Source: JAFAGX01 sp035623335
Lineage (GTDB): Bacteria > Acidobacteriota > Terriglobia > Terriglobales > Acidobacteriaceae
Length of the DNA stretch: 64,000 bases
Reading direction: 5' to 3'
Assembly (NCBI GenBank): GCA_035623335.1
Contig: DASPTQ010000021.1
Span: 1-64,000 of the forward strand
Position 1 is the first letter of the stretch; each line of letters opens with the position of its first letter. The notes beneath the pieces were generated by a model, which was given only the letters and a program-made list of their open reading frames with translations, ran no database searches and was not told the DNA's origin. A program made the position numbers and the translations under genes. Positions 8,571-17,772 of the stretch are shown piece after piece.

Positions 8571-9071
8571 ATGACCCCGAATGGCAAATCCCGACCCGAG
8601 AATTCTCTCCCGGGGATTGCTCCGATCAAGCGTCGCATTCTCGTCGTCGATCAGGATGCGGCTGTGCTGCTGACCCTAAAGGCGGTGCTCGAGATGAATG
8701 GCTTTGAGGTTGAGACCGCCTCTTCGGCCCGCGAGGCCCTCGAGAAAATGGAATCGAGTCCCTGTCACATGGTGATCGCCGAGGCGGGAATGGAAAATCA
8801 GACCCCGGGCGTTGAACTGATTCGCGCGGCCCGCCGACAGCCCTACAATCCAGCCATCGCCCTGCTCACCACCGATCCTACGCCTGACGGCGACTGGCAT
8901 GGGGGCCATACGGTCCTGATCAAGCCGATCGGAACCCAGGATTTGCTTCGTCAGATCGAAGCCTTGCTGATCAGGCATGAGGACGAAAAGCGGCTGGGGC
9001 GGCCCCCCGTTCAACTGGTAAAAAGGCAACCCGCGAGGTTCAAAGCAGAAGGCAGAAGAAAATTGGGCTGA
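8571..9071 (+). CDS. Receiver-only response regulator with Glu at the phosphorylation site
   Basis: A 166-residue protein that is a single receiver domain (about 20-135) and a basic tail. The acidic pocket is present at D27 and D29, the switch Thr at T100/T101 and the conserved Lys at K118 (LIKP). The phospho-acceptor Asp is replaced by Glu71 in VIAEAGM. Asp-to-Glu at this position often mimics the phosphorylated state, so the protein may be constitutively on or bind its partner without a kinase. No histidine kinase or DNA-binding domain is attached or adjacent. Confidence 0.85.
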   Translation: MTPNGKSRPENSLPGIAPIKRRILVVDQDAAVLLTLKAVLEMNGFEVETASSAREALEKMESSPCHMVIAEAGMENQTPGVELIRAARRQPYNPAIALLTTDPTPDGDWHGGHTVLIKPIGTQDLLRQIEALLIRHEDEKRLGRPPVQLVKRQPARFKAEGRRKLG

Positions 9072-9125
9072 TGCAGTACCCACCCGCCCCGGACTCGCTC
9101 GGTCCAACCTTAGATTCTACAGATT

Positions 9126-9434
9126 CTACGCGCTCGCTACCGTCCGCTTCCCTTGGAAACACTCGCGACATAACACCGGCCGACCCTGCGTCGGCTTGAA
9201 AGGCACGGTGGTTTCCTTCCCACATTGGGAACAAGTGGTGCGCGTTTCGACTCTCGGATAGCGCGGTGCCGTCGGTTGAGTTCCTAGCACGGAGACGCGT
9301 TTGGCTTTGCAGGCCTTGCAGCGCTTCGGTTCGTTCTTGAATTGCTTGTCGCGAAAGAACAGCTGCTCTCCCGCGGTGAACACGAATTCTGTTCCACAGT
9401 CGATACACTTCAATCGCTTGTCCTGGAATTCCAT
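9126..9434 (-). CDS. Double zinc-ribbon protein
   Basis: A 102-residue protein with two zinc-binding modules. The first has CIDCG followed by EFVFTAGEQLFF and then RCKACK; the second has CSQCG followed by CREC after about 17 residues. The pattern matches the CxxC-x17-CxxC zinc-ribbon family common in soil bacteria and Chloroflexi. The ATG at 9434 is chosen because the first CxxC starts 9 residues later and a GGGAG site precedes it; an upstream in-frame extension to 9542 has no family character. Its role is unknown; nucleic-acid binding is likely. Confidence 0.75.
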   Translation of the reverse strand: MEFQDKRLKCIDCGTEFVFTAGEQLFFRDKQFKNEPKRCKACKAKRVSVLGTQPTAPRYPRVETRTTCSQCGKETTVPFKPTQGRPVLCRECFQGKRTVASA

Positions 9435-9641
9435 TAAGGCTGCTCTCCCTTCGCCTGGTCCCGCGCATGGCTGCCAACCGTTCCAGGCAGGCCCAAGGCT
9501 CTCCCAGATTCTTCCCTCATTCCCCGTCATACCTCCGAACAACCCCCTGGGTTCGGCCCGCCATGCTCAGAGATGGCATGGATTACAGCAGGTGTCGCAA
9601 TGAGTTCGGCAATCTTCGCGGAACGCCACGAGAAAGGAAAG

Positions 9642-9665
9642 GGGCCGCACTCGGCTGGGCGGCCC
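9642..9665 (-). terminator. Hairpin downstream of rpsU
   Basis: A perfect 7-bp GC-rich stem (GGGCCGC at 9642-9648 with GCGGCCC at 9659-9665) about 10 bases after the rpsU stop. On the minus strand it is followed by CCCTTTCCTTTC, which is pyrimidine-rich but not a clean U tract, so termination is likely but not certain. Confidence 0.5.
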
Positions 9666-9674
9666 TGTGTACTG

Positions 9675-9881
9675 CTACTCTTGTTCTTTCCGAGCTTTTT
9701 TCCGGCTGCGCTTGCGCGCCAAAGCTTCCTTCACGCGCCTCTTTTCGCCGGGTTTCAAGTAAAAGGAGTGGCGCTTCACTTCCTTGATGATGTCCTCCTG
9801 TTGCACCTTGCGCTTGAAGCGACGCAACGCGTTCTCGAGGGATTCTCCCTCTTGCAGTCTGACTTCCGCCAATGCAACCAC
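9675..9881 (-). CDS. rpsU: 30S ribosomal protein S21
   Basis: A 68-residue small-subunit ribosomal protein. Recognisable features are the LQEGESLENALRRFKRKVQ helix and the middle DIIKEVKRHSFYLKPGEKRR, then a Lys/Arg-rich C-terminal tail that contacts 16S rRNA. S21 helps recruit mRNA near the anti-Shine-Dalgarno region. The gene is monocistronic here, with the zinc-ribbon gene downstream in the same direction but separated by a hairpin. Confidence 0.97.
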   Translation of the reverse strand: MVALAEVRLQEGESLENALRRFKRKVQQEDIIKEVKRHSFYLKPGEKRRVKEALARKRSRKKARKEQE

Positions 9882-10351
9882 ACCCCCAAACTTGTCCCGT
9901 TTGGACCCGGATAGTTATTGCAAGGTTCATTGCACAAAGTCAAGAGCTATCTGCGAAATTATGCCTGTCGGGGATCGGCGAAGCCTCACGATCGAGAGCG
10001 GGAGGGATCTCGGGCGTTCCTCCCGCGTTTGAACCGTATCAAGCAGGTCGACATCCAGCATGAGGTGAGACGAACTCGGCATCGTCACCTGAACACGGTC
10101 GGAATCCCGACGAACTAGCGGTTCGTCCGCGCCCATCCGTAGCCGTGATTATTTCTTGGCCCGCTCGCGGCGCCAGCGGCTCGAAATCAGAGAGGAAGGT
10201 CTAATAAGCTGTTGATTTAACGATAGTTACAAACGTAGTCTGGGCAACCAAAGAAGGGGTCGGAGACTTAGAACCAACGACCGCAGCTTGCAGTTGGCAA
10301 AAGAAGAAATGGTTCGCGCACCTAGGCGATCGACCAACCGTGAACGCTCGT
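9882..10351. other. 470-base gap without a recognisable gene
   Basis: Short open frames on both strands here have no family character. The region presumably holds the rpsU promoter at its left end. No tRNA, SRP RNA or convincing hairpin was found. Confidence 0.4.
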
Positions 10352-11032
10352 TCAGCCCAGCTTCTCGCGGACGGCTTGTTCAACGCGCCGCAAGACTTCC
10401 TCTTCTGACATGTTGGTCGAATCCAGGATCAAAGCATCCGGGGCAGCCACCAAAGGGGACGTGGCCCGGTTGCGGTCACGTCGGTCCCTCAGCCGCAACT
10501 CTTGGACGGCAAGCTCGGCGGCGGTTCCGGTGACCGTCTGCTGCCGCAATCTCCTTCGTTCGCGCTCCACCGGATCAGCGTCTAGAAAAATCTTGACGTC
10601 GGCGTTGGGGAACACCTTCGTTCCGATATCGCGGCCCTCCATGACCACGCCCCCGTTTGCGCCCATCTCCTGCTGGCGCTTGATCATCCACTCCCTCACC
10701 TTGGGATGCACCGACACCCGGGAAGCGGCTTCGCTCACATCCCTCTCGCGCACGCGCCCGGTAACCTCCTGACCGTCGAGCAGCACGCGATTCCCGTTGG
10801 CGGCAGGCTCGAGCTCGATCTGCGAATTCTGGGCCAGCTTCAGGAGCTCCGCCTCATCCTCAAAGGAGACGTCGGCCAAGATTGCCTTCAGGGCAAGCGC
10901 GCGATACATGGCGCCACTTTCCAGGCTTGTATAGTCCAGCTTGCGCGCCAGCCGGGAGGCGATCGTGCTTTTCCCGGCGCCGGCCGGCCCATCAATGGCA
11001 ATGATCAATTTGCGGGATGAAGACTCAGTCAT
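10352..11032 (-). CDS. cmk: Cytidylate kinase
   Basis: A 226-residue (d)CMP kinase that transfers phosphate from ATP to CMP or dCMP. The P-loop IDGPAGAGKSTIA is at residues 12-24. The CMP-binding LESGAMYRALAL and the GRDIGTKVFPNADVKIFLDA segments are present, and the LID has RRRRLRQQ and the RDRRDRNRATSPL arginines. The ATG at 11032 is chosen because the family begins about 7 residues before the first strand; the frame is open to 11215 but that part is arginine-rich and unrelated. No rpsA or aroA neighbour is seen. Confidence 0.96.
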   Translation of the reverse strand: MTESSSRKLIIAIDGPAGAGKSTIASRLARKLDYTSLESGAMYRALALKAILADVSFEDEAELLKLAQNSQIELEPAANGNRVLLDGQEVTGRVRERDVSEAASRVSVHPKVREWMIKRQQEMGANGGVVMEGRDIGTKVFPNADVKIFLDADPVERERRRLRQQTVTGTAAELAVQELRLRDRRDRNRATSPLVAAPDALILDSTNMSEEEVLRRVEQAVREKLG

Positions 11033-11291
11033 CTTGGCTGAGATCGATTTGCCTGCGAACGATTGTAATAAGGTGGCAGCGTCCTTGAGGACAGTTGCGC
11101 TGCGCAAGATACCATCCGGGCCGGCGCCCACCGCGGCAGCTATTCTACACCCATCGCGCCGGTTTCGAACCCGGGAACCGGTTGTCTCGAACCCTGAGCG
11201 AGACCGCGCGCCCATGGCCTATTGACGAACCATATGCCGATCGAATGTTCGCATCCATTTCTGCTACCCTAACGTAAGCCAGTTTTGTACG

Positions 11292-12788
11292 ATGCGAGTC
11301 GTTCGTAGCACTCCCATTCTGCTCATCGCACCGATTCTGTCTTCCGTCTGCTTCGCTCAGCTGCCGTCCTCTGGCTGTGATCGAACCGGGAGCACGCTGG
11401 CGGAGTGTACCTCCTTCACCCAGTTCAAGACGGTCGCCAGCCAGAGATCCTCATCGCAAACCATCGCTCTCGATCCTAGCGTTGCGGCGAGTTCCGAGTC
11501 GACCACCAATCGTGATCGCGATTCTGCTTCCGGGGTGGCTTCTGAGCCGGGCGAGAAAAGGGGGTTCGATTGGGGTCGGGCTTTGACGGAATCGTTTACC
11601 TTCCTGGTGATCGAACAGGCCTATGTTGTGCACACCGACTTCAATTGGGTGGTGGTGGAGAACGGAGTCCCCTTCAATCACTATGCGCGCGACTACAACC
11701 AGTCGCTTACGTCTTGGTGGCATGCCGGCTGGAGTGCCGGGGAAGACCCTCTCTACAACTATGTCGGCCACCCGATCCAGGGAGCCATGACCGGCTATAT
11801 CGAGCTGCAGAACGATCCCAAATACGAGAAGGTGGAGTATTCGAACAGCAAAGTCTACTGGCGCAGCCGGCTCAAGGCAATGCTTTGGAATACCGTGTAC
11901 AGCACGCAGTGGAGCATGGGTCCGCTCAGCGAAATGACGGTCGAGAAGTACGGAACCAAAGCCCGCCCGCCGTGGAACAAGGACGGGTCGTTTCCCTGCG
12001 ACACCGACACCTGCTATTCCGGCGTCGGCAAGGTCAACCTGGTCATGACGCCGGTGGGCGGACTCGGCTGGATGCTGGCCGAAGATATCTTGGACAAGAA
12101 AATCGTCGAACAGTTGGTAGAAAAGCACACCGAGAATCGGTTTCTGATTAACACTGCCCGTTGCTCCTTGAATCCGATTCGCGGAGGAGCCAATATTCTT
12201 CACGGACGGCGTCCTTGGTACCGTGTCTCCCGCGATGCGCCAACCATCGGCCTGCTTGAGGAACCGCCACATGCGGTTTCCCATGAGAAGATACCGCCCA
12301 CGCTGATTCCCAACCGGGGAGATATATATTTCGGATATACCCATATCGGTGAGTCTCACTGCGAGGTGACCACCTCGGGCGCTCCCAAAACCTGCAATCC
12401 GCTTTCCGCCCGGGCGTCCATCCTCAACGGCTGGAACCTGGCCTACGAGCGAAAGTACTTTCGCTACTTCGGAACGGTCTTTGACGTCGGCCAGCAGTAC
12501 GGGGGAGCGAGCCAGAGCAACTACCTGGTCGGTGTGCGGGGGGGAGCCTCGATTGGAAGGTTCCGGCCGTTTGCCCAGGTTTTGTTCGGAGCCGTCCATG
12601 CCCGGGCGAGCAGCCCGTCGGGCACGGTATCCGACCTCACCTTCGCCGAAGACCTGGGCATGGGCATCGATATTCGCCTCACGCGGCTGCTCGGTTGGCG
12701 CACCCACGTTGATGAACTCAAGACGGGCTCGGATACCTTCGAGCGCTACAACGTGCGCGTATCCTCCGGATTTGCCCTTCGATTTTAG
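11292..12788 (+). CDS. Predicted outer-membrane protein (paralogue of the 46.9-kb gene)
   Basis: A 498-residue secreted protein with a Sec signal (about 1-23, ending CFAQ). The middle contains YVGHPIQGAMTGYI, ELQNDPKYEKVE, YWRSRLKAMLW and TQWSMGPLSE, then a MTPVGGLGWMLAEDILD block. The last 130 residues are amphipathic strands ending in an aromatic residue (FALRF), as in outer-membrane barrels. The gene at 46,936 shows the same blocks in the same order. The GHP motif recalls DUF3943-type proteins, but I do not recognise a named family. It stands alone between cmk and ilvD; its function is unknown. Confidence 0.75.
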   Translation: MRVVRSTPILLIAPILSSVCFAQLPSSGCDRTGSTLAECTSFTQFKTVASQRSSSQTIALDPSVAASSESTTNRDRDSASGVASEPGEKRGFDWGRALTESFTFLVIEQAYVVHTDFNWVVVENGVPFNHYARDYNQSLTSWWHAGWSAGEDPLYNYVGHPIQGAMTGYIELQNDPKYEKVEYSNSKVYWRSRLKAMLWNTVYSTQWSMGPLSEMTVEKYGTKARPPWNKDGSFPCDTDTCYSGVGKVNLVMTPVGGLGWMLAEDILDKKIVEQLVEKHTENRFLINTARCSLNPIRGGANILHGRRPWYRVSRDAPTIGLLEEPPHAVSHEKIPPTLIPNRGDIYFGYTHIGESHCEVTTSGAPKTCNPLSARASILNGWNLAYERKYFRYFGTVFDVGQQYGGASQSNYLVGVRGGASIGRFRPFAQVLFGAVHARASSPSGTVSDLTFAEDLGMGIDIRLTRLLGWRTHVDELKTGSDTFERYNVRVSSGFALRF

Positions 12789-12799
12789 CGCTCCTGTCC

Positions 12800-14488
12800 C
12801 TATCTTGCGGCTGGCATTTCGGCCCGTGTAATCGCTCCCTCGGACGCCGAGGACACCAGCGCGGCATACTTGGCAAAGACTCCGGCGGGATATCGTAAGG
12901 ACCGCGGCTTCCATTCCGCCAGGCGTTGCTTGATGGTGGCGTCGCTGATTTCGATCTCGGCCACCCGTTTTACGACATCGATGTGAATCATGTCGCCTTC
13001 GCGCACCCCCGCAATCGGGCCGCGCAATGCAGCCTCGGGGGCAACGTGTCCCAGCATCAATCCCCGGGTCGCGCCACTGAAGCGTCCATCGGTCAGGAGC
13101 GCGACCGACTCGCCCAGGCCTTCCCCCACCAGGGCCGCGGTTACGCTCAGCATCTCGCGCATGCCCGGTCCGCCTCGCGGGCCTTCGTTACGAATGACCA
13201 CGACATCTCCGGCGCGAATCTGCTTGGAAGTAACGGCGGTCATCGCCTCTTCCTCCGATTCGAATACCCGCGCCGGGCCGCGATGGGTCAGCCGCTCGTG
13301 TCCGCTGATTTTGGCCACGCATCCTCCCGGCGCCAGATTGCCGTGCAGGATGACCAGCCCCCCGGTCTTCTTCAGAGGCTTGTCGAGTGGCGCCACGACG
13401 GATTGGCCTGCGGACTCCTGCGCGGTTTCGCTTTCCGCGCCCAAGCGGCGACCCGTCACCGTGATCGCATCCGGATGGAGGTGGCCGCCTTCGAGGAGTC
13501 GGCGGACCAAAAGCCGCACCCCGCCTGCGCGGTGCATATCCGCCGCCACGAAGCGACCGGCCGGTTTGAGATCGGCCAGCAGCGGGGTCCGCTCACTGAT
13601 GGTATGAAAGTCGTCGATGTGCAGGGGGACTCCGCATTCTCGGGCCATGGCCAGCAGATGCAATACCGCATTGGTGGAACCCCCCGTGGCGGCCACTCCC
13701 GCAATCGCGTTCTCGAAGGCGGGACGGGTGAGAATATCCTTAGGGCAGATTCCCTCACGCAATAAATGCAGGATCAGCGCCCCGCACTTGAACGCCACCT
13801 CATCTTTGGCGGGATCGAGAGCCGGTACACTATTGAAGCCGATCGGCGAGAGGCCGATCATCTCCATGACCGTCGACATGGTGTTGGCCGTGTACTGGCC
13901 TCCGCAGGCGCCCGCGCCGGGACACGCGACATCTTCGAGCTCGGTTAACTCTTGGTCCGTCATTTTGCCCGCAGCATTGGCGCCTACGGCTTCGAAAACG
14001 TTCTGAATAGTTACGTCCTCACCACGATACTTGCCGGCAGCGATGGTCCCTCCGTACAGGATCAGGCCGGGAATGTTCAGCCGGGCCAGCGCCATGGCAG
14101 CGGCGGGAATCGTCTTGTCGCACCCGACGAGACAAATCAGCGCGTCAAACAACTGTCCCCGGCAGACCAGCTCGATCGAGTCGGCAATGATCTCACGGCT
14201 GACGAGCGATGCCCGCATCCCCTCGGTGCCCATGGTCTCCCCATCGGAGATGGCGATGGTATTGAACTCCATGGGCGTGCCGCCGGCGAGGCGAATGCCC
14301 TCTTTCATCTTGGCCGAAAGCCGCCGCAGGTGAAAGTTGCAGGGCATGGTTTCGATCCAGGTGTTGGCTACGCCGATCAGCGGCTTGCCAAGATCCTCGT
14401 CGGTGAACCCGATGGCTTTGAACATGGCGCGGGAGGGAGCACGATCGCGCCCCTCGGTGATGGCGGAGCTGCGGTGTTTGAGATCCAT
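12800..14488 (-). CDS. ilvD: Dihydroxy-acid dehydratase
   Basis: Converts 2,3-dihydroxy-isovalerate (or -methylvalerate) to the 2-keto acid, the third shared step of valine and isoleucine synthesis. The 562-residue length is typical. Fe-S ligands are visible in LVGCDKTIPAAAMA and CPGAGACGGQYTANTM, and the C-terminal TDGRFSGATRGLMLGHV signature is intact. It lies downstream of ilvC-B-N in the same direction but beyond a strong terminator, so it probably has its own promoter or is reached by read-through. Leucine-specific genes are not in the window. Confidence 0.97.
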   Translation of the reverse strand: MDLKHRSSAITEGRDRAPSRAMFKAIGFTDEDLGKPLIGVANTWIETMPCNFHLRRLSAKMKEGIRLAGGTPMEFNTIAISDGETMGTEGMRASLVSREIIADSIELVCRGQLFDALICLVGCDKTIPAAAMALARLNIPGLILYGGTIAAGKYRGEDVTIQNVFEAVGANAAGKMTDQELTELEDVACPGAGACGGQYTANTMSTVMEMIGLSPIGFNSVPALDPAKDEVAFKCGALILHLLREGICPKDILTRPAFENAIAGVAATGGSTNAVLHLLAMARECGVPLHIDDFHTISERTPLLADLKPAGRFVAADMHRAGGVRLLVRRLLEGGHLHPDAITVTGRRLGAESETAQESAGQSVVAPLDKPLKKTGGLVILHGNLAPGGCVAKISGHERLTHRGPARVFESEEEAMTAVTSKQIRAGDVVVIRNEGPRGGPGMREMLSVTAALVGEGLGESVALLTDGRFSGATRGLMLGHVAPEAALRGPIAGVREGDMIHIDVVKRVAEIEISDATIKQRLAEWKPRSLRYPAGVFAKYAALVSSASEGAITRAEMPAAR

Positions 14489-14540
14489 AGGCCTTCAAGA
14501 TTAGAACAGGCAAGGGAAAAATGGGGAGCGTCGGCAAAAA

Positions 14541-14571
14541 AAGAACGCCCCTCAGGCCAAAGGGCGTTCTT
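14541..14571 (-). terminator. Intrinsic terminator after ilvN
   Basis: A perfect 10-bp stem (AAGAACGCCC at 14541-14550 with GGGCGTTCTT at 14562-14571), an 11-base loop and, on the minus strand, a run of seven T. It lies 40 bases past the ilvN stop and is the clearest terminator in the window. Confidence 0.9.
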
Positions 14572-14610
14572 CCTGGTACGCGGTCCCGATTCGGACCGTG
14601 CGGAGAAGAC

Positions 14611-14934
14611 TTACGCGCTGGCGGTTCTGGCAGCCTCAACGCTGCCGCCGGCCGAAACCGGAGGATAGGCCGGGGTCCAACTCGGCGCGGGTTTCGCCAT
14701 CACGCTGAGGCGGCCGCCGACACGGACCTCGGTCACATCGACAATGGCCTGCCAGTCACGGCACAGCTGCCCCATCTGCTTGGGGCCCACCTCGAGCAAC
14801 AAGGTCACGGTATGGCTGTGCTCGGCGGGGGTAGCTTGCACATAGGGCAGCTCGATCCCTCGACGAGACACGGCATTTAAGATCCGCATCAAGGTGCCTT
14901 GTGTGTTGCGATAACGAATGCCGAAGACTTGCAT
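14611..14934 (-). CDS. ilvN: ACT-domain protein, acetolactate synthase small subunit (IlvN/IlvM type)
   Basis: A 107-residue protein with one ACT domain at about 1-75: FGIRYRNTQGTLMRILNAVSRRGIELPYV followed by the HTVTLLLEV strand. Its place 40 bases after ilvB in the same operon supports the regulatory-subunit role, that is, valine-responsive feedback on acetolactate synthase. It is short, like E. coli IlvM, and lacks the second domain of longer IlvN/IlvH proteins; the last 30 residues are an Ala/Pro-rich tail. The start at 14934 is the second Met of the frame and fits the ACT domain boundary. Confidence 0.85.
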   Translation of the reverse strand: MQVFGIRYRNTQGTLMRILNAVSRRGIELPYVQATPAEHSHTVTLLLEVGPKQMGQLCRDWQAIVDVTEVRVGGRLSVMAKPAPSWTPAYPPVSAGGSVEAARTASA

Positions 14935-14973
14935 TGTGTCCCCCTGTCGCACCGGCCTTGGCCGGTGTTTCTG

Positions 14974-16665
14974 CTATTCCTCGAACACCATCTCCGACAG
15001 CGCCGCCCCGGCGGGCACCATCGGGTATACGTTCGCCTCCGGATGGCAATCGAAGACCAATAACTCGGGCTCGCGCGACGCGAGAAAGCCATCCAGCAAT
15101 CCCCCGGCTTCACCGCCGAGCGGGATTTCGCGCATCGCGTCCTCCCCCAGACGCTCCGCATGAATGCGGTAAGCCTGGGAGATGGCAACGAAGTCGGGAT
15201 TGTCGCTGAGGTCGGTCTCCGCGTAATTCCGCTTGTAAAACAGCTGCTGCCATTGCCGCACCATGCCCAGGTACTTGTTATCGATAATGACCATCTTGAT
15301 CGGCAACCCAAGCCTTTGCACGGTTGCCAGCTCTTGAATGTTCATCTGGAACCCGCCATCACCGGAGATCGAAAGCACGGTGGTGTCGGGTTTAGCCAGT
15401 TGCACCCCGATGGCTGCAGGCAGGGCGAAACCCATGGCCCCCAGCCCACCCGAGGTGATGAAACCCCGGGGTGAGGACGCGCGATAACGCTGCGCCGCCC
15501 ACATCTGGTGCTGACCGACATCGGCCACAACCACGCTATCTTCCGGCAGCCGGCGGTAGAGTTCATCGAGCAATCGCACCGTGGGCTGCGCCAAACCCCG
15601 CGGATCGGTTTCGGCCCGCTCCGGGCCTTCGGCAACCGCCTTCCACCCCTTCCAGTCGGGCAAGGCAACGCGGCCTAGGGCATCCAGGAAGGCCGGAATG
15701 GTATCGGCCAAATCGCCGACGACCGGCAAATCGCAGGTGCGCGCCCGATCCAGTTGCGAGGGATCGATTTCAAAGTGCACGATGCGGGCATGGGGTGCGA
15801 AACGCGTCGGCTCGCCCGTAACCCGATCATCCAGCCGCGCTCCGAAGACCAGCAGAAGATCGGATTCGTCGAGCGCGAGGTTGGCTGCCCGCGTGCCATG
15901 CATGCCCACCATGCCCAAGTAGTACGGCGCTTCCGCCGGTACGGCTCCAAGTCCGTGCACGGTTGCCATGGTTGGGATGCGCAGCCGATCGAGCAGTTCC
16001 CGCAAGGGGCGGGTCGCTCCGGCGAGTTTCACCCCCGCCCCGACCAGAGCTACCGGGCGTTTCGCGGTCTCGAGCAGAGCGATCACGGCGGCAGGAAATT
16101 TCTCGCCACCGTAGGCGTCGACCGCCTGGGGTGCCGGCTGATACTTCGCTGGGCCGGCAAACTCCATGTTGGCTTTCAAGGCGTCGGTGGTAATGTCGAT
16201 CACGACCGGCCCCGGTCGCCCGCTGCGCGCCCAGTAAAACCCCTCGGCGATCGCCGCGGGGATTTCCTCAATCGAGCGAACCAGCCGGCTCCACTTGGTA
16301 AGAGAAAGGGTCAGCCCGAAGATGTCGGTTTCTTGAAAGGCGTCTGTACCCAGGAGAGGGCTTCGCACCTGGCCGGTAATCGTGACCAGGGGCACCGAGT
16401 CCATCTTGGCATCGGCGATTCCGGTGACCAAGTTGGTCGCACCGGGGCCGCTGGTGGCGATCGCCACCCCGACTTTGCCGGTCGCCCGGGCGTACCCTTC
16501 GGCGGCAAACACCGCCCCTTGTTCGTGGCGAGTGAGAATGTGCCGGATTCCGCTGCCCTCAAGCGCGTCATACAACGGCATAATCGCGCCCCCGGGATAG
16601 CCAAAGGCCAAGTCCACTCCTTCACCCCGCAAACAAGCGAGAACGATTTCGGCTCCTCTAGGCAT
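14974..16665 (-). CDS. ilvB: Acetolactate synthase large subunit
   Basis: A ThDP-dependent enzyme that condenses two pyruvates to acetolactate (or pyruvate with 2-ketobutyrate). At 563 residues it has the three usual domains. The catalytic Glu that activates ThDP lies in LTRHEQGAVFAAEGYARA (about residue 48), and the ThDP/Mg motif GDGGFQMNIQELATV with NKYLGMVRQWQ follows near 440-475. The gene overlaps the end of ilvC by 8 bases, so the two are translationally coupled. Confidence 0.97.
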   Translation of the reverse strand: MPRGAEIVLACLRGEGVDLAFGYPGGAIMPLYDALEGSGIRHILTRHEQGAVFAAEGYARATGKVGVAIATSGPGATNLVTGIADAKMDSVPLVTITGQVRSPLLGTDAFQETDIFGLTLSLTKWSRLVRSIEEIPAAIAEGFYWARSGRPGPVVIDITTDALKANMEFAGPAKYQPAPQAVDAYGGEKFPAAVIALLETAKRPVALVGAGVKLAGATRPLRELLDRLRIPTMATVHGLGAVPAEAPYYLGMVGMHGTRAANLALDESDLLLVFGARLDDRVTGEPTRFAPHARIVHFEIDPSQLDRARTCDLPVVGDLADTIPAFLDALGRVALPDWKGWKAVAEGPERAETDPRGLAQPTVRLLDELYRRLPEDSVVVADVGQHQMWAAQRYRASSPRGFITSGGLGAMGFALPAAIGVQLAKPDTTVLSISGDGGFQMNIQELATVQRLGLPIKMVIIDNKYLGMVRQWQQLFYKRNYAETDLSDNPDFVAISQAYRIHAERLGEDAMREIPLGGEAGGLLDGFLASREPELLVFDCHPEANVYPMVPAGAALSEMVFEE

Positions 16666-17716
16666 TCACCACCTTTGCCGTGGGCCGTCCCTTGGATTCC
16701 GGTTTGACAGCAGGTTTCTGTGCTGGCTGGGGAAGCCACGACATCATGCCGCGAAGTTTCGCCCCCACGGCCTCGATCGGGTGCTGCTTTTCCTGGTCCC
16801 GCAGGGCGGCAAATTTCTTTCCGCCGGTCCGGTTTTCCTCAATCCATTCGCGCGCGAAACTGCCGTCCTGAACTCGCGCCAAGATTTCCTTCATGGCAGC
16901 CCGGGTGGAGTCTCCGACCACCTGCGGACCGCGGGTCAGGTCGCCATATTCCGCCGTATTCGAAACCGAATAGCGCATGCGGCCGAGTCCGCCTTCATAA
17001 ATCAGATCGACAATCAGCTTCATTTCGTGCAGGCACTCAAAGTAGGCCACCTCGGGCTGGTAGCCGGCCTCGACCAGGGTCTCGAATCCCTTTTTGATCA
17101 GCGAGGTCAAGCCGCCGCAAAGTACCGCCTGCTCGCCAAAAAGATCGCTCTCGGTCTCTTCTTTGAAGGTGGTCTCCAGAACCCCGGCGCGGGTGGAACC
17201 GATGCCGTGGGCATACGACAGCGCGTACTCGCGGGCGCGGCCACTGGCATCCTGTTGAATCGCAAGCAAGGAGGGAACCCCGCGGCCTTCCGTGTAAACC
17301 CGGCGCAGCAAATGACCGGGACTCTTGGGAGCGATCATGACCACGTCGACGTCCGCCGGCGGAGTGATGGTTTTGAAATGAATGCTGAAACCGTGTGACA
17401 CGCCGAGAACCTTCCCCGCCGTCAGCCAAGGCTGAATCGCGGCTTCATAGAGCGTGTGCTGGGTCTCGTCCGGGGTGAGAATCTGAATCCAGTCCCCCCG
17501 CTTGGCGGCTTCGATCGGCCGAAAAACCTGGAATCCGTCCGCCACCGCCTGTTGTGCGCTGGGACGATTGGGCTCGAGGCCGATGATGACCTTGTAGCCG
17601 CTGTCGCGCAGGTTCTGGGCTTGCGCATGTCCCTGACTGCCGTAGCCCAAAATCGCGATCGTCTTGTTCTTCAGCGCGGCAGGATTGGCATCGGATTCGT
17701 AGAAAATGGTCGCCAC
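16658..17716 (-). CDS. ilvC: Ketol-acid reductoisomerase
   Basis: A 352-residue class I enzyme that isomerises and reduces acetolactate in valine and isoleucine synthesis. The Rossmann motif ILGYGSQGHAQAQNL is near residue 23. The Mg-binding and catalytic residues lie in the C-terminal knotted domain, for example ETFKEETESDLFGEQAVLCGG and ECLHEMKLIVDLIYEGG. The cofactor loop reads LEPNRPS rather than the LRxGSxS common in NADPH-dependent forms, so cofactor preference deserves testing. The GTG start at 17716 has a GGGAGG site about 8 bases upstream. It is the first gene of the ilvC-B-N operon. Confidence 0.97.
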   Translation of the reverse strand: MATIFYESDANPAALKNKTIAILGYGSQGHAQAQNLRDSGYKVIIGLEPNRPSAQQAVADGFQVFRPIEAAKRGDWIQILTPDETQHTLYEAAIQPWLTAGKVLGVSHGFSIHFKTITPPADVDVVMIAPKSPGHLLRRVYTEGRGVPSLLAIQQDASGRAREYALSYAHGIGSTRAGVLETTFKEETESDLFGEQAVLCGGLTSLIKKGFETLVEAGYQPEVAYFECLHEMKLIVDLIYEGGLGRMRYSVSNTAEYGDLTRGPQVVGDSTRAAMKEILARVQDGSFAREWIEENRTGGKKFAALRDQEKQHPIEAVGAKLRGMMSWLPQPAQKPAVKPESKGRPTAKVVNA

Positions 17717-17748
17717 CGGTCAGCCTCCCAGGAGATGAGATGTAAAAA

Positions 17749-17762
17749 ACCGACCGGTCGGT
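17749..17762. promoter_or_regulatory. Palindromic operator candidate ahead of ilvC
   Basis: A perfect 14-bp palindrome, ACCGACCGGTCGGT, lies just downstream of the predicted -10 element and 33 bases before the ilvC start. Its form resembles TetR-family operators. It is flanked by an extra GTCGGTT repeat unit. The regulator is not identified. Confidence 0.5.
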
Positions 17763-17772
17763 CGGTTGAAAT

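Noticed and set aside
8363..8638. N-terminal extension of mtaB
   Set aside because: In frame, but it has no similarity to MtaB proteins and the family begins at KTFFVENFGC.
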